Below, in pieces: positions 35,999 to 48,003 of a stretch of 64,000 bases of DNA. Position numbers and translations under genes: made by a program. The stretch lies in NCBI RefSeq assembly GCF_014131735.1, contig NZ_CP039121.1, forward strand, positions 2,542,001 through 2,606,000, in the 5' to 3' direction. Source of the stretch: Lactiplantibacillus plantarum. Its GTDB lineage: Bacteria > Bacillota > Bacilli > Lactobacillales > Lactobacillaceae. Numbering within the stretch: position 1 is the stretch's first letter; every line of letters begins with the position of its first letter. The notes beneath the pieces are model-generated. The model was not told the origin of the DNA. It saw only the letters and a program-made list of their open reading frames with translations, and ran no database searches.

Positions 35999-38413
35999 TT
36001 AACGCCGACGATCAGTTGATGACCGCCGATTGTTGTTAGTACTATGATTATTATTGTTGCTATTATGATTATTATTGTTCCGGCGACCATTGCTATTGCC
36101 ATTACGATGGTTATTGTTGTTGCCACCACGATGGTCGTTATTCCGGTTATTATTGTTCCCATTTCGCCGGTAGTTACCGTTATTGCCACCACGCCGGTTA
36201 TTACCACGATAGTTATCATGATGTTCCCGCTTTGGCAATAAATCAGTCTTTGGCGCTTCTTCAGGATTCAATAACTTAAAGTCGACTTCTCGTTGATCCT
36301 TATCGACCCGCATTAGTTGAACTTTGACGGGCTGGCCGATTCTAAATGTCCGTTTCGTCTTACGGCCAACCAACGCTAATTGTTTTTCAACGTATTCGTA
36401 GTAGTCGTCGTCCATCGTACTGATATGAACTAAGCCTTCAACGGTATTTTCTAGTTCAACAAACAGACCGAATTTCATAACGGAATCAACAACGGCTTCA
36501 AACGTCTCACCAACGTGATCAGCCATATATTCAGCCTTCTTCATCGAATCAACGTCGCGTTCAGTATCAATCCCCCGCCGTTCATGATCAGAAGTCGTTT
36601 CCGCAATATTTGGTAGGTTATCCCGATAACGTGCCCGGGCTTCTTCACCAGTGCCGTTTTCAGCATAATGGCGAATCAAACGATGAACCATCATATCTGG
36701 ATACCGCCGAATTGGTGACGTAAAGTGAGTATAATACGGTGCCGCCAACCCAAAGTGACCAAGCGACTGGTCAGCGTATCGGGCCTGCTTCATGCTCCGC
36801 AGCATCATGACTGAGACCATGGCTTCTTCGGGCTTACCAGCAACCTTCTTCAAAACGTCTTGAAGCATCTTCGGCTTAACATCCTTAGAACTCCCCTTGA
36901 CACTGACACCAAAGTTAGTGACGAATTCAAAGAAACTAAGCATCCGGTCACTATCAGGCGTTTCATGTACCCGGTAGATAAACGGTACCTTAAGTTGACT
37001 ATAGTTTTTTGCAACCGTTTCGTTGGCTGCCAACATGAAACTTTCGATCATTCGTTCAGCTAAGCCACGTACCCGTAATTGAATGTCAATTGGATGACCG
37101 GCTTCGTCAACGATAATTTTAGCTTCGTTATCATCAAAATCGATCGCACCACGATGCCGCCGATGCTTGTACAAGATACGGTGTAAGTCGCCCATCGTAT
37201 CAAACATGTCGACCAAGTCCGCGTACTTTTCACGAGTCTTGGGGTCATGGGCTTCGAGAATCTGATTAACAGCGTCATAAGTCATCCGGGCGTGTGACCG
37301 AATCACACTTTGGAAAATCTTATGGTTAACGATTTCCCCCGTTTGATCAATCTCCATCTCACAACTCATGGCTAATCGTTCAACATCAGGATTTAAGGAA
37401 CAAATCCCGTTTGATAGCCGCCGTGGCAACATTGGAATCACACGGTCAGTTAAGTAAACTGACGTCCCACGTTTGAATGCTTCCCGGTCTAACTCAGAGT
37501 TCTCGGTGACATAATGGCTAACATCCGCAATGTGAACGCCTAGATGGAAGTTCCCATTTGGCAAGCGCCAAGCAACAACCGCGTCATCCAAGTCTTTAGA
37601 TTCGGCGCCATCAATCGTTACTAATGGCTGGTCCGTAATGTCGACCCGACCAACTTTTTCTTCATCAGTCACGTAATCCGGAATCCGGTTGGCTTCATCC
37701 GTCACTTCTTCTGGAAACACTGATGGGACGTCGTGTTGGTAGACCACTTGTAAGACGTCCATCCCAGGATCATCAACACTCCCAATGACCTGCTTGGCAA
37801 TCCCAATCATCCGCGTTGGATGCTGAGCGTCAGGATAAGCAGCCACTTCAGCAATGATGACTTCCCCCTCAGTGGGGTGTAAGCCCTGATCAGTGATTAA
37901 TAACTGATATTTGGATAATTTCTTATCCTTAATTTCCACAGAACCAATAATCCCGTCTTCATCCGTACTTGGTGTATACGCACCGACAATCTGGGTATAG
38001 TTCCGTTTAACGATGCTGACAATTTTACCTTCAGGGCCGCGGTCGGAACCGGGACGGGCTGGTCGAATGATTTCAACCGCAACATCGTCACCGGTAATGG
38101 CAAACTGCGTGTTGTCCGGATTAATGTAAATATCAGGCAAATCGGGATCGTAACGAACGAAACCAAAGCCCTTGTCATTACCATGAAATGAACCTTCAAC
38201 AGTCTTCGTTTCCTGGACCAGCTTGAAATGATCATGATCATCGGTACTAACTAATTTTTTACGTTCCATATTCGCAAGTTCCTTTACTAGAAAAGTAAAC
38301 GCCGTTGCGCCTGTAAAATGCAATTCATCCGTTAGTTGTTCAACACTATACGTGCGATCGGGATGAGCTTGCAAAAAAGTCAGGATTTGTTCTTGTAAGT
38401 TTGCTTCTGACAT
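35999..38413 (-). CDS. rnr: ribonuclease R with Asn-rich C-terminal tail
   Basis: 804 residues. Order: N-terminal winged helix (1-70), two cold-shock OB domains, the RNB catalytic domain (about 250-570, with DAESKDLDDAV-type motif reading GAESKDLDDAVVAW for the metal Asp residues, and HFTSPIRRYPDMMVHR), then the S1 domain (about 635-715). RNase R is a 3'-5' exonuclease that unwinds structured RNA. The last roughly 75 residues are an unusual tail of Asn, Arg, His and Gly (NNRRGGNNGNYRRNGNNNN and similar) in place of the Lys-rich tail of other RNase R proteins. It is transcribed with esterase and secG upstream and smpB downstream. Confidence 0.96.
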   Translation of the reverse strand: MSEANLQEQILTFLQAHPDRTYSVEQLTDELHFTGATAFTFLVKELANMERKKLVSTDDHDHFKLVQETKTVEGSFHGNDKGFGFVRYDPDLPDIYINPDNTQFAITGDDVAVEIIRPARPGSDRGPEGKIVSIVKRNYTQIVGAYTPSTDEDGIIGSVEIKDKKLSKYQLLITDQGLHPTEGEVIIAEVAAYPDAQHPTRMIGIAKQVIGSVDDPGMDVLQVVYQHDVPSVFPEEVTDEANRIPDYVTDEEKVGRVDITDQPLVTIDGAESKDLDDAVVAWRLPNGNFHLGVHIADVSHYVTENSELDREAFKRGTSVYLTDRVIPMLPRRLSNGICSLNPDVERLAMSCEMEIDQTGEIVNHKIFQSVIRSHARMTYDAVNQILEAHDPKTREKYADLVDMFDTMGDLHRILYKHRRHRGAIDFDDNEAKIIVDEAGHPIDIQLRVRGLAERMIESFMLAANETVAKNYSQLKVPFIYRVHETPDSDRMLSFFEFVTNFGVSVKGSSKDVKPKMLQDVLKKVAGKPEEAMVSVMMLRSMKQARYADQSLGHFGLAAPYYTHFTSPIRRYPDMMVHRLIRHYAENGTGEEARARYRDNLPNIAETTSDHERRGIDTERDVDSMKKAEYMADHVGETFEAVVDSVMKFGLFVELENTVEGLVHISTMDDDYYEYVEKQLALVGRKTKRTFRIGQPVKVQLMRVDKDQREVDFKLLNPEEAPKTDLLPKREHHDNYRGNNRRGGNNGNYRRNGNNNNRNNDHRGGNNNNHRNGNSNGRRNNNNHNSNNNNHSTNNNRRSSTDRRR

Positions 38414-38421
38414 TATTTACC

Positions 38422-39171
38422 TCATTTATAAATAGTTTTTAAATATGTTAAAACATCTTGTTCCAATTGGTGATGCGCACTGTTGACGGTAATCACGTGT
38501 CCAGCATCAGCATACCAATGAAAATCAACTGGTACTTGTGGTAATTGATCACGTAATTGTCGCGCCACCGTCGCATCAATTAATTCATCTTGCCCACCCT
38601 GACCAATGAAGAAAGGTTGGGTCACAGCGCTGAGGTGACTCGTAACCTCTGTCGTAGTAAAGGTATTGACTGCCTGCAATTGCCGCTGAACCAGTTCCGG
38701 CAACGTCATTAAGATCTGTTCACGCTCGGCAATTGAAAATTGACTGTGCGCCAGTTGATGGTGACTCAGCGTGATAAACATTTCAGCAACGTCACTACGA
38801 TTACCAGCAAATAGTGGTGAACTAAACGTGCCACCACCTAGCAACTGAGGATCACGCTCCAAGGCCGCCGTCGCAAAAATACCACCTAATGATAAGCCAA
38901 AGATACTAATTTTAGTATAGCCTTTTTGCCGCATAAATGATATTGCTTGTTGCGTATCTTGCCACCATTGCGCCGGCGTCTGTGCGAGAATATCTCGTGG
39001 ATCATCAGTCGCGTGTCCACTGAATTGGGGGCCATAAACTGTATAATCTTCCCGTTCTAATGCTCGTGCTAACATCCGCACATCATTGGCACTTCCCGCA
39101 TAGGCGTGCAATAAAATGACGGCATGTTGGCCATGTTCAAAGAAAAACGGTTCCGGTTGTTTCAGCATCAT
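38422..39171 (-). CDS. alpha/beta-hydrolase carboxylesterase
   Basis: 249 residues, resembling the Est30-type carboxylesterases found next to secG and rnr in many Firmicutes. Oxyanion region HAYAGS at 22-27; nucleophile elbow GLSLGG with Ser94; acid in GQGGQDELID and His in DAGHVIT near 225. It hydrolyses short-chain esters in vitro in relatives; the physiological substrate is unknown. AAGGTGG precedes two adjacent ATG codons (39171 and 39168), either of which may start it. It begins 9 nt upstream of rnr. Confidence 0.9.
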   Translation of the reverse strand: MMLKQPEPFFFEHGQHAVILLHAYAGSANDVRMLARALEREDYTVYGPQFSGHATDDPRDILAQTPAQWWQDTQQAISFMRQKGYTKISIFGLSLGGIFATAALERDPQLLGGGTFSSPLFAGNRSDVAEMFITLSHHQLAHSQFSIAEREQILMTLPELVQRQLQAVNTFTTTEVTSHLSAVTQPFFIGQGGQDELIDATVARQLRDQLPQVPVDFHWYADAGHVITVNSAHHQLEQDVLTYLKTIYK

Positions 39172-39182
39172 TACACCACCTT

Positions 39183-39211
39183 AAAAAAAAGCCTCCTGAA
39201 ATCACAGGAGG
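39183..39211 (-). terminator. hairpin with U-run after secG
   Basis: Minus strand CCTCCTG/CAGGAGG with a 6-nt loop followed by eight U. As it lies between secG and the esterase of the same transcription unit, it probably gives partial termination, unless the esterase has its own promoter. Confidence 0.8.
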
Positions 39212-39219
39212 ACGGTCAA

Positions 39220-39456
39220 TTACTTCGATGAGTACCATGCTAGAGCTAACGCCAGGATAAAGAATGCGATTCCTAATACCACGGTTACCTTCTGCATGAA
39301 CGCTTCAAAACCGCGGGGCTTCTGCTTGGCAAACAAGTCATCAGCACCACCGGTTAATGAAGACATGGCATCATTAGTTTTGGATGGTTGCATCATCACC
39401 GCAATGATAATCAAAACGGAAACAACCAGTATTAACGTTAACAATAAATTATACAA
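39220..39456 (-). CDS. secG: preprotein translocase subunit SecG
   Basis: 78 residues with two membrane helices (about 3-22 and 54-74) separated by a polar loop with the family pattern SSLTGGADDLFAKQKPRGFE. SecG supports SecYE-mediated export. GGAGG precedes the ATG at about 11 nt. First gene of the secG-est-rnr-smpB series. Length is typical. Confidence 0.95.
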   Translation of the reverse strand: MYNLLLTLILVVSVLIIIAVMMQPSKTNDAMSSLTGGADDLFAKQKPRGFEAFMQKVTVVLGIAFFILALALAWYSSK

Positions 39457-39555
39457 GAAATGTGCCTCCTAAAGCCTCCGCTATGTCTATAACAATTTAA
39501 CATATTTTGCCTTATTTTTCCAGTATCCTGAACAATTCGTTGCTTTGTTTAGTGC

Positions 39556-41109
39556 TCAGGGCGTCGCGACCGTTAAATGTGCGATTTGATGGCGCACCCA
39601 CGCACGGTTATCCCGGTCAGTCAAGATAATTAAGGTATCACCAGCCCGCATCAAGGTGTCGCCATGCGGGATCACTTGACGCTCCCCGCGGCGAATAGCA
39701 ATCAATAATGACTCTGCTGGCCATTTAAAATCACGAACTTGATGGCCCTCTAACTTAGAGCCTTCAAAGATCGGCAATTCTAACCGATCCTGGATACCGC
39801 TATGTTCCGGTAACCGCGGCTGAATTAACTTCTCTAGCAAAGCCTCATAAATCGGAGCGCCGCCTAAGAGATCCACGACTAAGTAGGCCGTCATCGAAAC
39901 GACTGCTAATGGCATCAAGTGGTGTAGTGTCCCGACCATTTCAGTAATCAATAAAATTGCGGTAAACGGTGCTTTACCAATGCCGGCAAAGTATCCAGCC
40001 ATTGCAAAAATAATAAAGTTCGGAATCAAGTTCGTCGGCATCCAACCAACGGCAACCATGAACTGGGCATAGATTGCACCTAAGATGGCGCCCAGTGACA
40101 AGATTGGCAAGAAGATGCCCCCCGGCAAACCAGATCCATATGAAATGGTAGAAAAGGTAAACCGTAACACGAAAATTCCTAACAAGGCGAGTAACGCTGG
40201 CGTTACTGCGGCCAAATTCAAAATAACAGCATTGCCGCCTCCTAATAGCTGCGGCCAAATTAATCCAATCGGAATCACCAGTAAAAATGGCACCAAGCCA
40301 TCCAACCAACTGGGCAACCGCAACTTGGCATACCAATTTGGCATCGTCAGCGTCACGTTTTGATATAGATAACCGAAAATACCGAGAAAAATCCCGAGCC
40401 CAATCAGATTGCCATATTGACTCAACGGAAGGTTATGGCCGTACGGAATGTGTAATACTGGTACAAGGCCAAAAAAATTGAGCGAAATAAAATTACTGGC
40501 CATCGCACTAACTAATGCGGTGGTCCAAATGATTGGTGAAAAATTATGATAAACCTCTTCCAGAACAAATAACGTACTGGCAATCGGTGCGTTGAAGGCC
40601 GCTGAAAGGCCAGCTGCTGCACCACCGGCAATCAAGGAGCGTCGATCTGATCCCGTCTGTTTGAGTTTCGACGCGACACCCTGACCAATCGTAGCTCCCA
40701 ATTGAATCGAGGGGCCTTCGCGGCCGAGAAACAGTCCAGAACCAATGCCCAGAATACCACCGACAAACTTGCGCCAGAGCACTGACCACCAACTATAATC
40801 AAGCTCGCCAGCTAATTGACCCTCAACTTGTGGAATGCCAGACCCTTTAATATTCGGTTCATTCTTAACTAACCAACCCACAAAGAACGCCACAGCCACA
40901 GACAAGCCTATCCATGGAAAGAGCAGTAGCCAATTTGTATGAATTTGTGCGTACACCCATTGAACGAACCTCAGTCCCTGCTCGATGCTGAAACGAAAAA
41001 TACTAACCACGATCCCAGCAATCACACCGACAATTAATGCCCGGCCAATCGAGCTGAACCGTGTAAAGTCAAAATGTTGTTTTGCAATGTGCGGCCGCTG
41101 TGCCACCAT
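39556..41109 (-). CDS. CLC family chloride channel/transporter with C-terminal TrkA-C domain
   Basis: 517 residues. Membrane core of about 400 residues with the anion-site motifs GSGIPQVEG, GREGPSIQLGATIGQ (gating Glu present, as in H+/Cl- antiporters) and GIGKAPFTAILLITEM. The residue stretch GSGLPGGIFLP is the third selectivity segment. A TrkA-C/RCK-C-like domain (about 435-510, IRRGERQVIPHGDTLMRAGDTLIIL) follows, a site for small ligands. AGAGGGGG lies ahead of the ATG. Likely acid or anion homeostasis. The pseudokinase-like gene lies 16 nt upstream. Confidence 0.93.
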   Translation of the reverse strand: MVAQRPHIAKQHFDFTRFSSIGRALIVGVIAGIVVSIFRFSIEQGLRFVQWVYAQIHTNWLLLFPWIGLSVAVAFFVGWLVKNEPNIKGSGIPQVEGQLAGELDYSWWSVLWRKFVGGILGIGSGLFLGREGPSIQLGATIGQGVASKLKQTGSDRRSLIAGGAAAGLSAAFNAPIASTLFVLEEVYHNFSPIIWTTALVSAMASNFISLNFFGLVPVLHIPYGHNLPLSQYGNLIGLGIFLGIFGYLYQNVTLTMPNWYAKLRLPSWLDGLVPFLLVIPIGLIWPQLLGGGNAVILNLAAVTPALLALLGIFVLRFTFSTISYGSGLPGGIFLPILSLGAILGAIYAQFMVAVGWMPTNLIPNFIIFAMAGYFAGIGKAPFTAILLITEMVGTLHHLMPLAVVSMTAYLVVDLLGGAPIYEALLEKLIQPRLPEHSGIQDRLELPIFEGSKLEGHQVRDFKWPAESLLIAIRRGERQVIPHGDTLMRAGDTLIILTDRDNRAWVRHQIAHLTVATP

Positions 41110-41125
41110 GAGTTCCCCCTCTTAA

Positions 41126-42001
41126 TCATGATAATCGTTGTGCAATCACTTGCTGGACGGCCGCTAACGTCACGGGCGCTCCAGGATGTAATGCCTGAAT
41201 CTGCTGTGGTCCATCTACGCGTAATAACAAACCTAATAACAGATCCTTTTCTAAGTCGTCAGTTTGATAAGTTTCCTTAAATCCAGCCAATAAGTCAGTA
41301 TCATCATTAAATGCTTGCAAAATTAGCGGGACTAATTCCGTTTGTTTTGCAGCTTGATGGGCGGCACTGAATCGCTGTAAACCTAATTCACCACTAGTCA
41401 CAATTAAATTCCCACCCACTAGATTGCCATGAACAAATTGATTAGGCGTTACGGTGTGTACTTGTAGCCAGGCCGTACGCTCGGCAACAAAGTCGGGGCC
41501 CAGTGTATCCCACTCGGTTGATTGGGCAGCGGTTGGCCCAAATGCAGGAACTTCAGTATTAAGTCGCGTCAACATCGTCCCAATCTGGCGCCCCAGTGTT
41601 GACTTAGCAAGGGGCTTAGCCGTTGCGCAAAATTCAGTTAGCGTCAGACCTTGTAGTGGCTGATAAATCACGTAGTAGAACTGGTACTTATCAAAAATGA
41701 AGCCCGCATGCAATAGACGCGGAGCACCCAAGCTCAATCGAGCCATCCGGGTCAGTCCAAAACGTTCCGCCTGATAATAGGCCCGAGTTTGGGGGATAAC
41801 CTCACTGGGTGGAAAAATCGCGATTTGGGTGGGTCCGACCGTAAAGCGGGCGGCCAACTTATCCGCAACGGGTTCTGGCGTTTTATAAGGCTCATTTTCA
41901 CTGGCATAAATTTTTTGAATCACCGGTTCAAAAGCACCGGCATTCAGTTGCAGTCCTTGCCAATCAGACCACTCATTAATTTGTTGCTGAAAGTCATCCA
42001 T
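41126..42001 (-). CDS. aminoglycoside-phosphotransferase-fold protein, probable pseudokinase
   Basis: 291 residues. The layout matches APH/choline-kinase-like proteins: an N lobe, then the segment TPNQFVHGNLVGGNLIVTSGELGLQRFSAA around residue 180-210, where active members have HGDLxxxN followed by a DF(E/G) motif. Here the catalytic Asp is Asn (HGNLVGGN) and the metal-binding Asp is Gln-Arg (LQRF); no clear ATP Lys is seen in the N lobe (AIFPPSEVI). It therefore looks non-catalytic. Its gene lies just ahead of the CLC transporter and might be expressed with it. Start ATG with GGAGCGAG upstream. Confidence 0.6.
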   Translation of the reverse strand: MDDFQQQINEWSDWQGLQLNAGAFEPVIQKIYASENEPYKTPEPVADKLAARFTVGPTQIAIFPPSEVIPQTRAYYQAERFGLTRMARLSLGAPRLLHAGFIFDKYQFYYVIYQPLQGLTLTEFCATAKPLAKSTLGRQIGTMLTRLNTEVPAFGPTAAQSTEWDTLGPDFVAERTAWLQVHTVTPNQFVHGNLVGGNLIVTSGELGLQRFSAAHQAAKQTELVPLILQAFNDDTDLLAGFKETYQTDDLEKDLLLGLLLRVDGPQQIQALHPGAPVTLAAVQQVIAQRLS

Positions 42002-42100
42002 TCTGCTCGCTCCTTACTCAAAATACGCATGTTTCTATTCTACCACGACTCGTCCGTCCCTAGACCCTAAACTCAAACAGATGTTCCTTAAATTATGTAT

Positions 42101-42133
42101 AATAAAAACGCCGTCCCATCGGAACGACGTTTT
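42101..42133 (-). terminator. terminator of the glycolytic operon (after eno)
   Basis: Minus strand AACGTCGTTCC/GGACGGCGTT with a 4-nt loop and UUUUUAUU; 16 nt past the eno stop. Confidence 0.88.
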
Positions 42134-42148
42134 CATTAGAACTTCAAA

Positions 42149-43489
<1,341 letters not shown>

Positions 43490-43558
43490 TTAAAATTGGC
43501 TTGTTATTTGTTTCACACTTATTGTAGAAGTTTGTCAATCAACTTGCAATAACTATTA

Positions 43559-45546
<1,988 letters not shown>

Positions 45547-45583
45547 TGTTAAAATCCTCCTAGAATTCGTGACTGCTGAAATT

Positions 45584-45640
45584 AAAAAAACGGCAAGAGG
45601 AGTTTTGCCTCCCCCCGCCGTCAAAACCATATGCGGTTTT
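45584..45640 (-). terminator. intra-operon terminator/processing hairpins between gap and pgk
   Basis: Two hairpins on the minus strand: AAAACC/GGTTTT (45640-45623), then ACGGC....GCCGT with an inner GGGAGG/CCTC pairing (45621-45590) followed by seven U (45590-45584). This resembles a leaky terminator, as expected if gap mRNA is to exceed pgk-tpi-eno mRNA. Confidence 0.6.
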
Positions 45641-45666
45641 AAAGTTCTTAACTATCTAATCAAATA

Positions 45667-46689
45667 TTAGAGAGTGGCGAACTTCAATAAAGTACGTACC
45701 ATTTGGCAAGTGAAGCCGTATTCGTTATCGTACCAAGCAACAGTCTTAACTAATTGGTTGTCACCATCAGAAGTAACTTCTGTTTGAGTAGGATCGAAGA
45801 TTGAACCGAAAGTAGTACCGATAACATCAGATGAAACGATTTCGTCATCGTTGTAACCAAATGATTCGTTACCTTCAGTATGCTTCTTGATTGCGGCGTT
45901 AACTTCGTCAGCAGTAACTTTCTTGTCTAAGATAGCAACTAATTCAGTTAATGAACCATCAACAACACCAACACGTTGTGCATGGCCTTGTAATTTACCG
46001 TTCAATTCTGGGATAACTAAGCCAAGAGCCTTAGCAGCACCAGTTGAATGAGGAATAGTGTTTACACCGGCAGCACGGGCAGCACGGAAGTTACCACCAC
46101 GTACAGGGCCGTCAAGTAACATTTGAGTTGAAGTGTAAGCATGGATAGTAGTCATAGTACCAACCTTGATACCGAATTCTTTGTTTTCAAAGAATGCTAA
46201 TGGTGCAAGGCAGTTAGTAGTACATGAACCAGCAGAAACGATACGGTCATCTGCAGTCAAGATGTCATCGTTAACGTTGTAAACGATGGTCTTCAAGTCT
46301 GAGCCAGCAGGAGCAGAAATCAAGACACGCTTTGCACCAGCGTCCAAGTGAGCTTGTGACTTAGCCTTTGAAGTGTAGAAACCAGTACATTCGAGAACGA
46401 AGTCAACACCGTCGTTCTTAACCCAAGGAATATTTTGTGCTTGTGGTTCAGCATAAACACGGTAGTTCTTACCGTTAACAACGATTGAATCGTCGGTTGC
46501 TGAAACGTCAGCGTTCAAAGTACCATGAGTTGAGTCATACTTCAAAAGATGAGCCAACAATGCAGGTGAAGTTAAATCGTTAATAGCAACAACTTCGATA
46601 TCACTTGACTTTTCACCAAGTTCTAAGATACGACGGAATGCTAAACGACCGATACGTCCGAAACCATTAATACCAATTTTTACAGACAT
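45667..46689 (-). CDS. gap: glyceraldehyde-3-phosphate dehydrogenase, type I
   Basis: 340 residues from the ATG at 46689 (AAGGAGG upstream); the frame extends without a site for 19 more codons. NAD-binding [17 protein letters not shown], adenine-site [10 protein letters not shown], catalytic [16 protein letters not shown] with Cys and its neighbours, [13 protein letters not shown] with the partner His, [22 protein letters not shown] and [11 protein letters not shown] at the end. Glycolytic direction is implied by its place in the CggR operon. Confidence 0.98.
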   Translation of the reverse strand: MSVKIGINGFGRIGRLAFRRILELGEKSSDIEVVAINDLTSPALLAHLLKYDSTHGTLNADVSATDDSIVVNGKNYRVYAEPQAQNIPWVKNDGVDFVLECTGFYTSKAKSQAHLDAGAKRVLISAPAGSDLKTIVYNVNDDILTADDRIVSAGSCTTNCLAPLAFFENKEFGIKVGTMTTIHAYTSTQMLLDGPVRGGNFRAARAAGVNTIPHSTGAAKALGLVIPELNGKLQGHAQRVGVVDGSLTELVAILDKKVTADEVNAAIKKHTEGNESFGYNDDEIVSSDVIGTTFGSIFDPTQTEVTSDGDNQLVKTVAWYDNEYGFTCQMVRTLLKFATL

Positions 46690-46755
46690 ACTAGAATTTC
46701 CTCCTTGTGGAAATAAAAATAGTTTTATTTTAAAAAGCAACTTCACTATAGAAGA

Positions 46756-47787
46756 TTACTTTTTTAAAATCAAGTTAGCCGCACCCTCATCCGTGATCAA
46801 ACACGTCTGTTTAGGTGCAATGTTCTTCATATACGCGGCAATTGCGGTGGCTTTTGAAGCCCCACCCGCAATGGCGAGTATAATCTCCCGATGGGCCAGT
46901 TCTCCGATTTGCAAACCAATCCGTGGAATTCGGTAGACCACGTTACCCTTCTTATCAAAGAAGTAACCAAAGGCTTCACCAATCGCTTCACGACTGCGTA
47001 ACACCTTGATCTGATCCTCAGACATATTCCGGCGATGGGCCATTGAAATGGCTTCACCGATACTATGCACGACCACGTTAGCTTGCCCGATAATCGCCAG
47101 CACCTCTTGAATACTTGGTTCTTTGAGGAGTGGTTCATACGTTCGTTCACTGACCTGTTCTGGTACAAACAACGAGCGGAACTTACCGCCAGTATGTTGT
47201 GCCATTTGTGACGCGATGGTATTTGCTTGAATCGCAACCGATTCACCAACACCACCACGCGCCGGAACAAATAACAAATCACGTTTATCACCTAATTTAT
47301 TAGTTAAGTGACTTGCCACATGTTCCATGGTATGCCCACCCATAACAGCAATAATATTACGCCCTTCCGGCAATAATTGCTGTAATAGCTGGTTCACTTC
47401 TTCGCCCATGGTCCCAATAACTTTCAACTGTCGATCGGAATCACCAGAAACGATGATGCAACGCTTAATATTAAAGTATTGCGCCAACTGTCGTTCTTTC
47501 TGGCGAATGCCCATTAGCTCATCCATAAAATGACTTAGGCCTACTAACACGTCTTGACCTTGCTGGGTAACTTGCATGCCCGATTTGTTTGTCATGATCA
47601 AATCTAGCTTCCGCAATGTATCCGTTTCGGTCCGTAACGTCCGTTCGCTAACACCTAACGTCTGAGCTAATAGCCGACGTCCAACTGGGGCCATCCAATT
47701 AATGGTTCTTAATACTAAGTAACGACGACTCAGCATGTCAACCATATCTGGGGCAATTGCCTCAATCCATTGAATATCTGAATGCAT
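46756..47787 (-). CDS. cggR: central glycolytic genes regulator (SorC/DeoR-type)
   Basis: 343 residues. N-terminal winged helix (about 20-80, RRLLAQTLGVSERTLRTETDTLRKLDLI) and a C-terminal SorC-type sugar-phosphate domain with CIIVSGDSD, NIIAVMGGHTMEHVA and FVPARGGVGESV. CggR represses its own operon and is released by fructose-1,6-bisphosphate in B. subtilis. It is the first gene of cggR-gap-pgk-tpiA-eno; the ATG at 47787 follows AGCAGG by 9 nt; an in-frame TTG three codons earlier is possible. A candidate operator is in its leader. Confidence 0.95.
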   Translation of the reverse strand: MHSDIQWIEAIAPDMVDMLSRRYLVLRTINWMAPVGRRLLAQTLGVSERTLRTETDTLRKLDLIMTNKSGMQVTQQGQDVLVGLSHFMDELMGIRQKERQLAQYFNIKRCIIVSGDSDRQLKVIGTMGEEVNQLLQQLLPEGRNIIAVMGGHTMEHVASHLTNKLGDKRDLLFVPARGGVGESVAIQANTIASQMAQHTGGKFRSLFVPEQVSERTYEPLLKEPSIQEVLAIIGQANVVVHSIGEAISMAHRRNMSEDQIKVLRSREAIGEAFGYFFDKKGNVVYRIPRIGLQIGELAHREIILAIAGGASKATAIAAYMKNIAPKQTCLITDEGAANLILKK

Positions 47788-47809
47788 GGCATCCAACCTG
47801 CTCTCTAGT

Positions 47810-47855
47810 GGGACGGGTCTGGTCCAGCTATGTCGAAAAGCGACCCAAAGACTTC
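47810..47855. promoter_or_regulatory. candidate CggR operator
   Basis: The leader contains GGGACGGGTC followed by TGGTCC, and TGTCGAAAAGCGACCC on the plus strand, that is two imperfect GGGTC/GGGAC-type half-site pairs close to the CGGGAC-N6-TGTC units of B. subtilis CggR. Position downstream of the start of transcription suits a roadblock repressor. Inference. Confidence 0.4.
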
Positions 47856-47924
47856 AAAAAACAAAGCACACAACGCAAATTCACTAAGAAATCAATGTTG
47901 CATACCTCTCTTACCACAACATGA

Positions 47925-47953
47925 ATTATAACAGGTTCATAAGGTGGTTGCAA
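47925..47953 (-). promoter_or_regulatory. promoter of the cggR-gap-pgk-tpiA-eno operon
   Basis: TTGCAA (47953-47948), 17-nt spacer, TATAAT (47930-47925) on the minus strand; leader of about 130 nt to cggR. Confidence 0.75.
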
Positions 47954-48003
47954 ATGAAACCCCAATTAAACTTATAACCGACTGGTCCAAATGGCGCGTT
48001 AAA

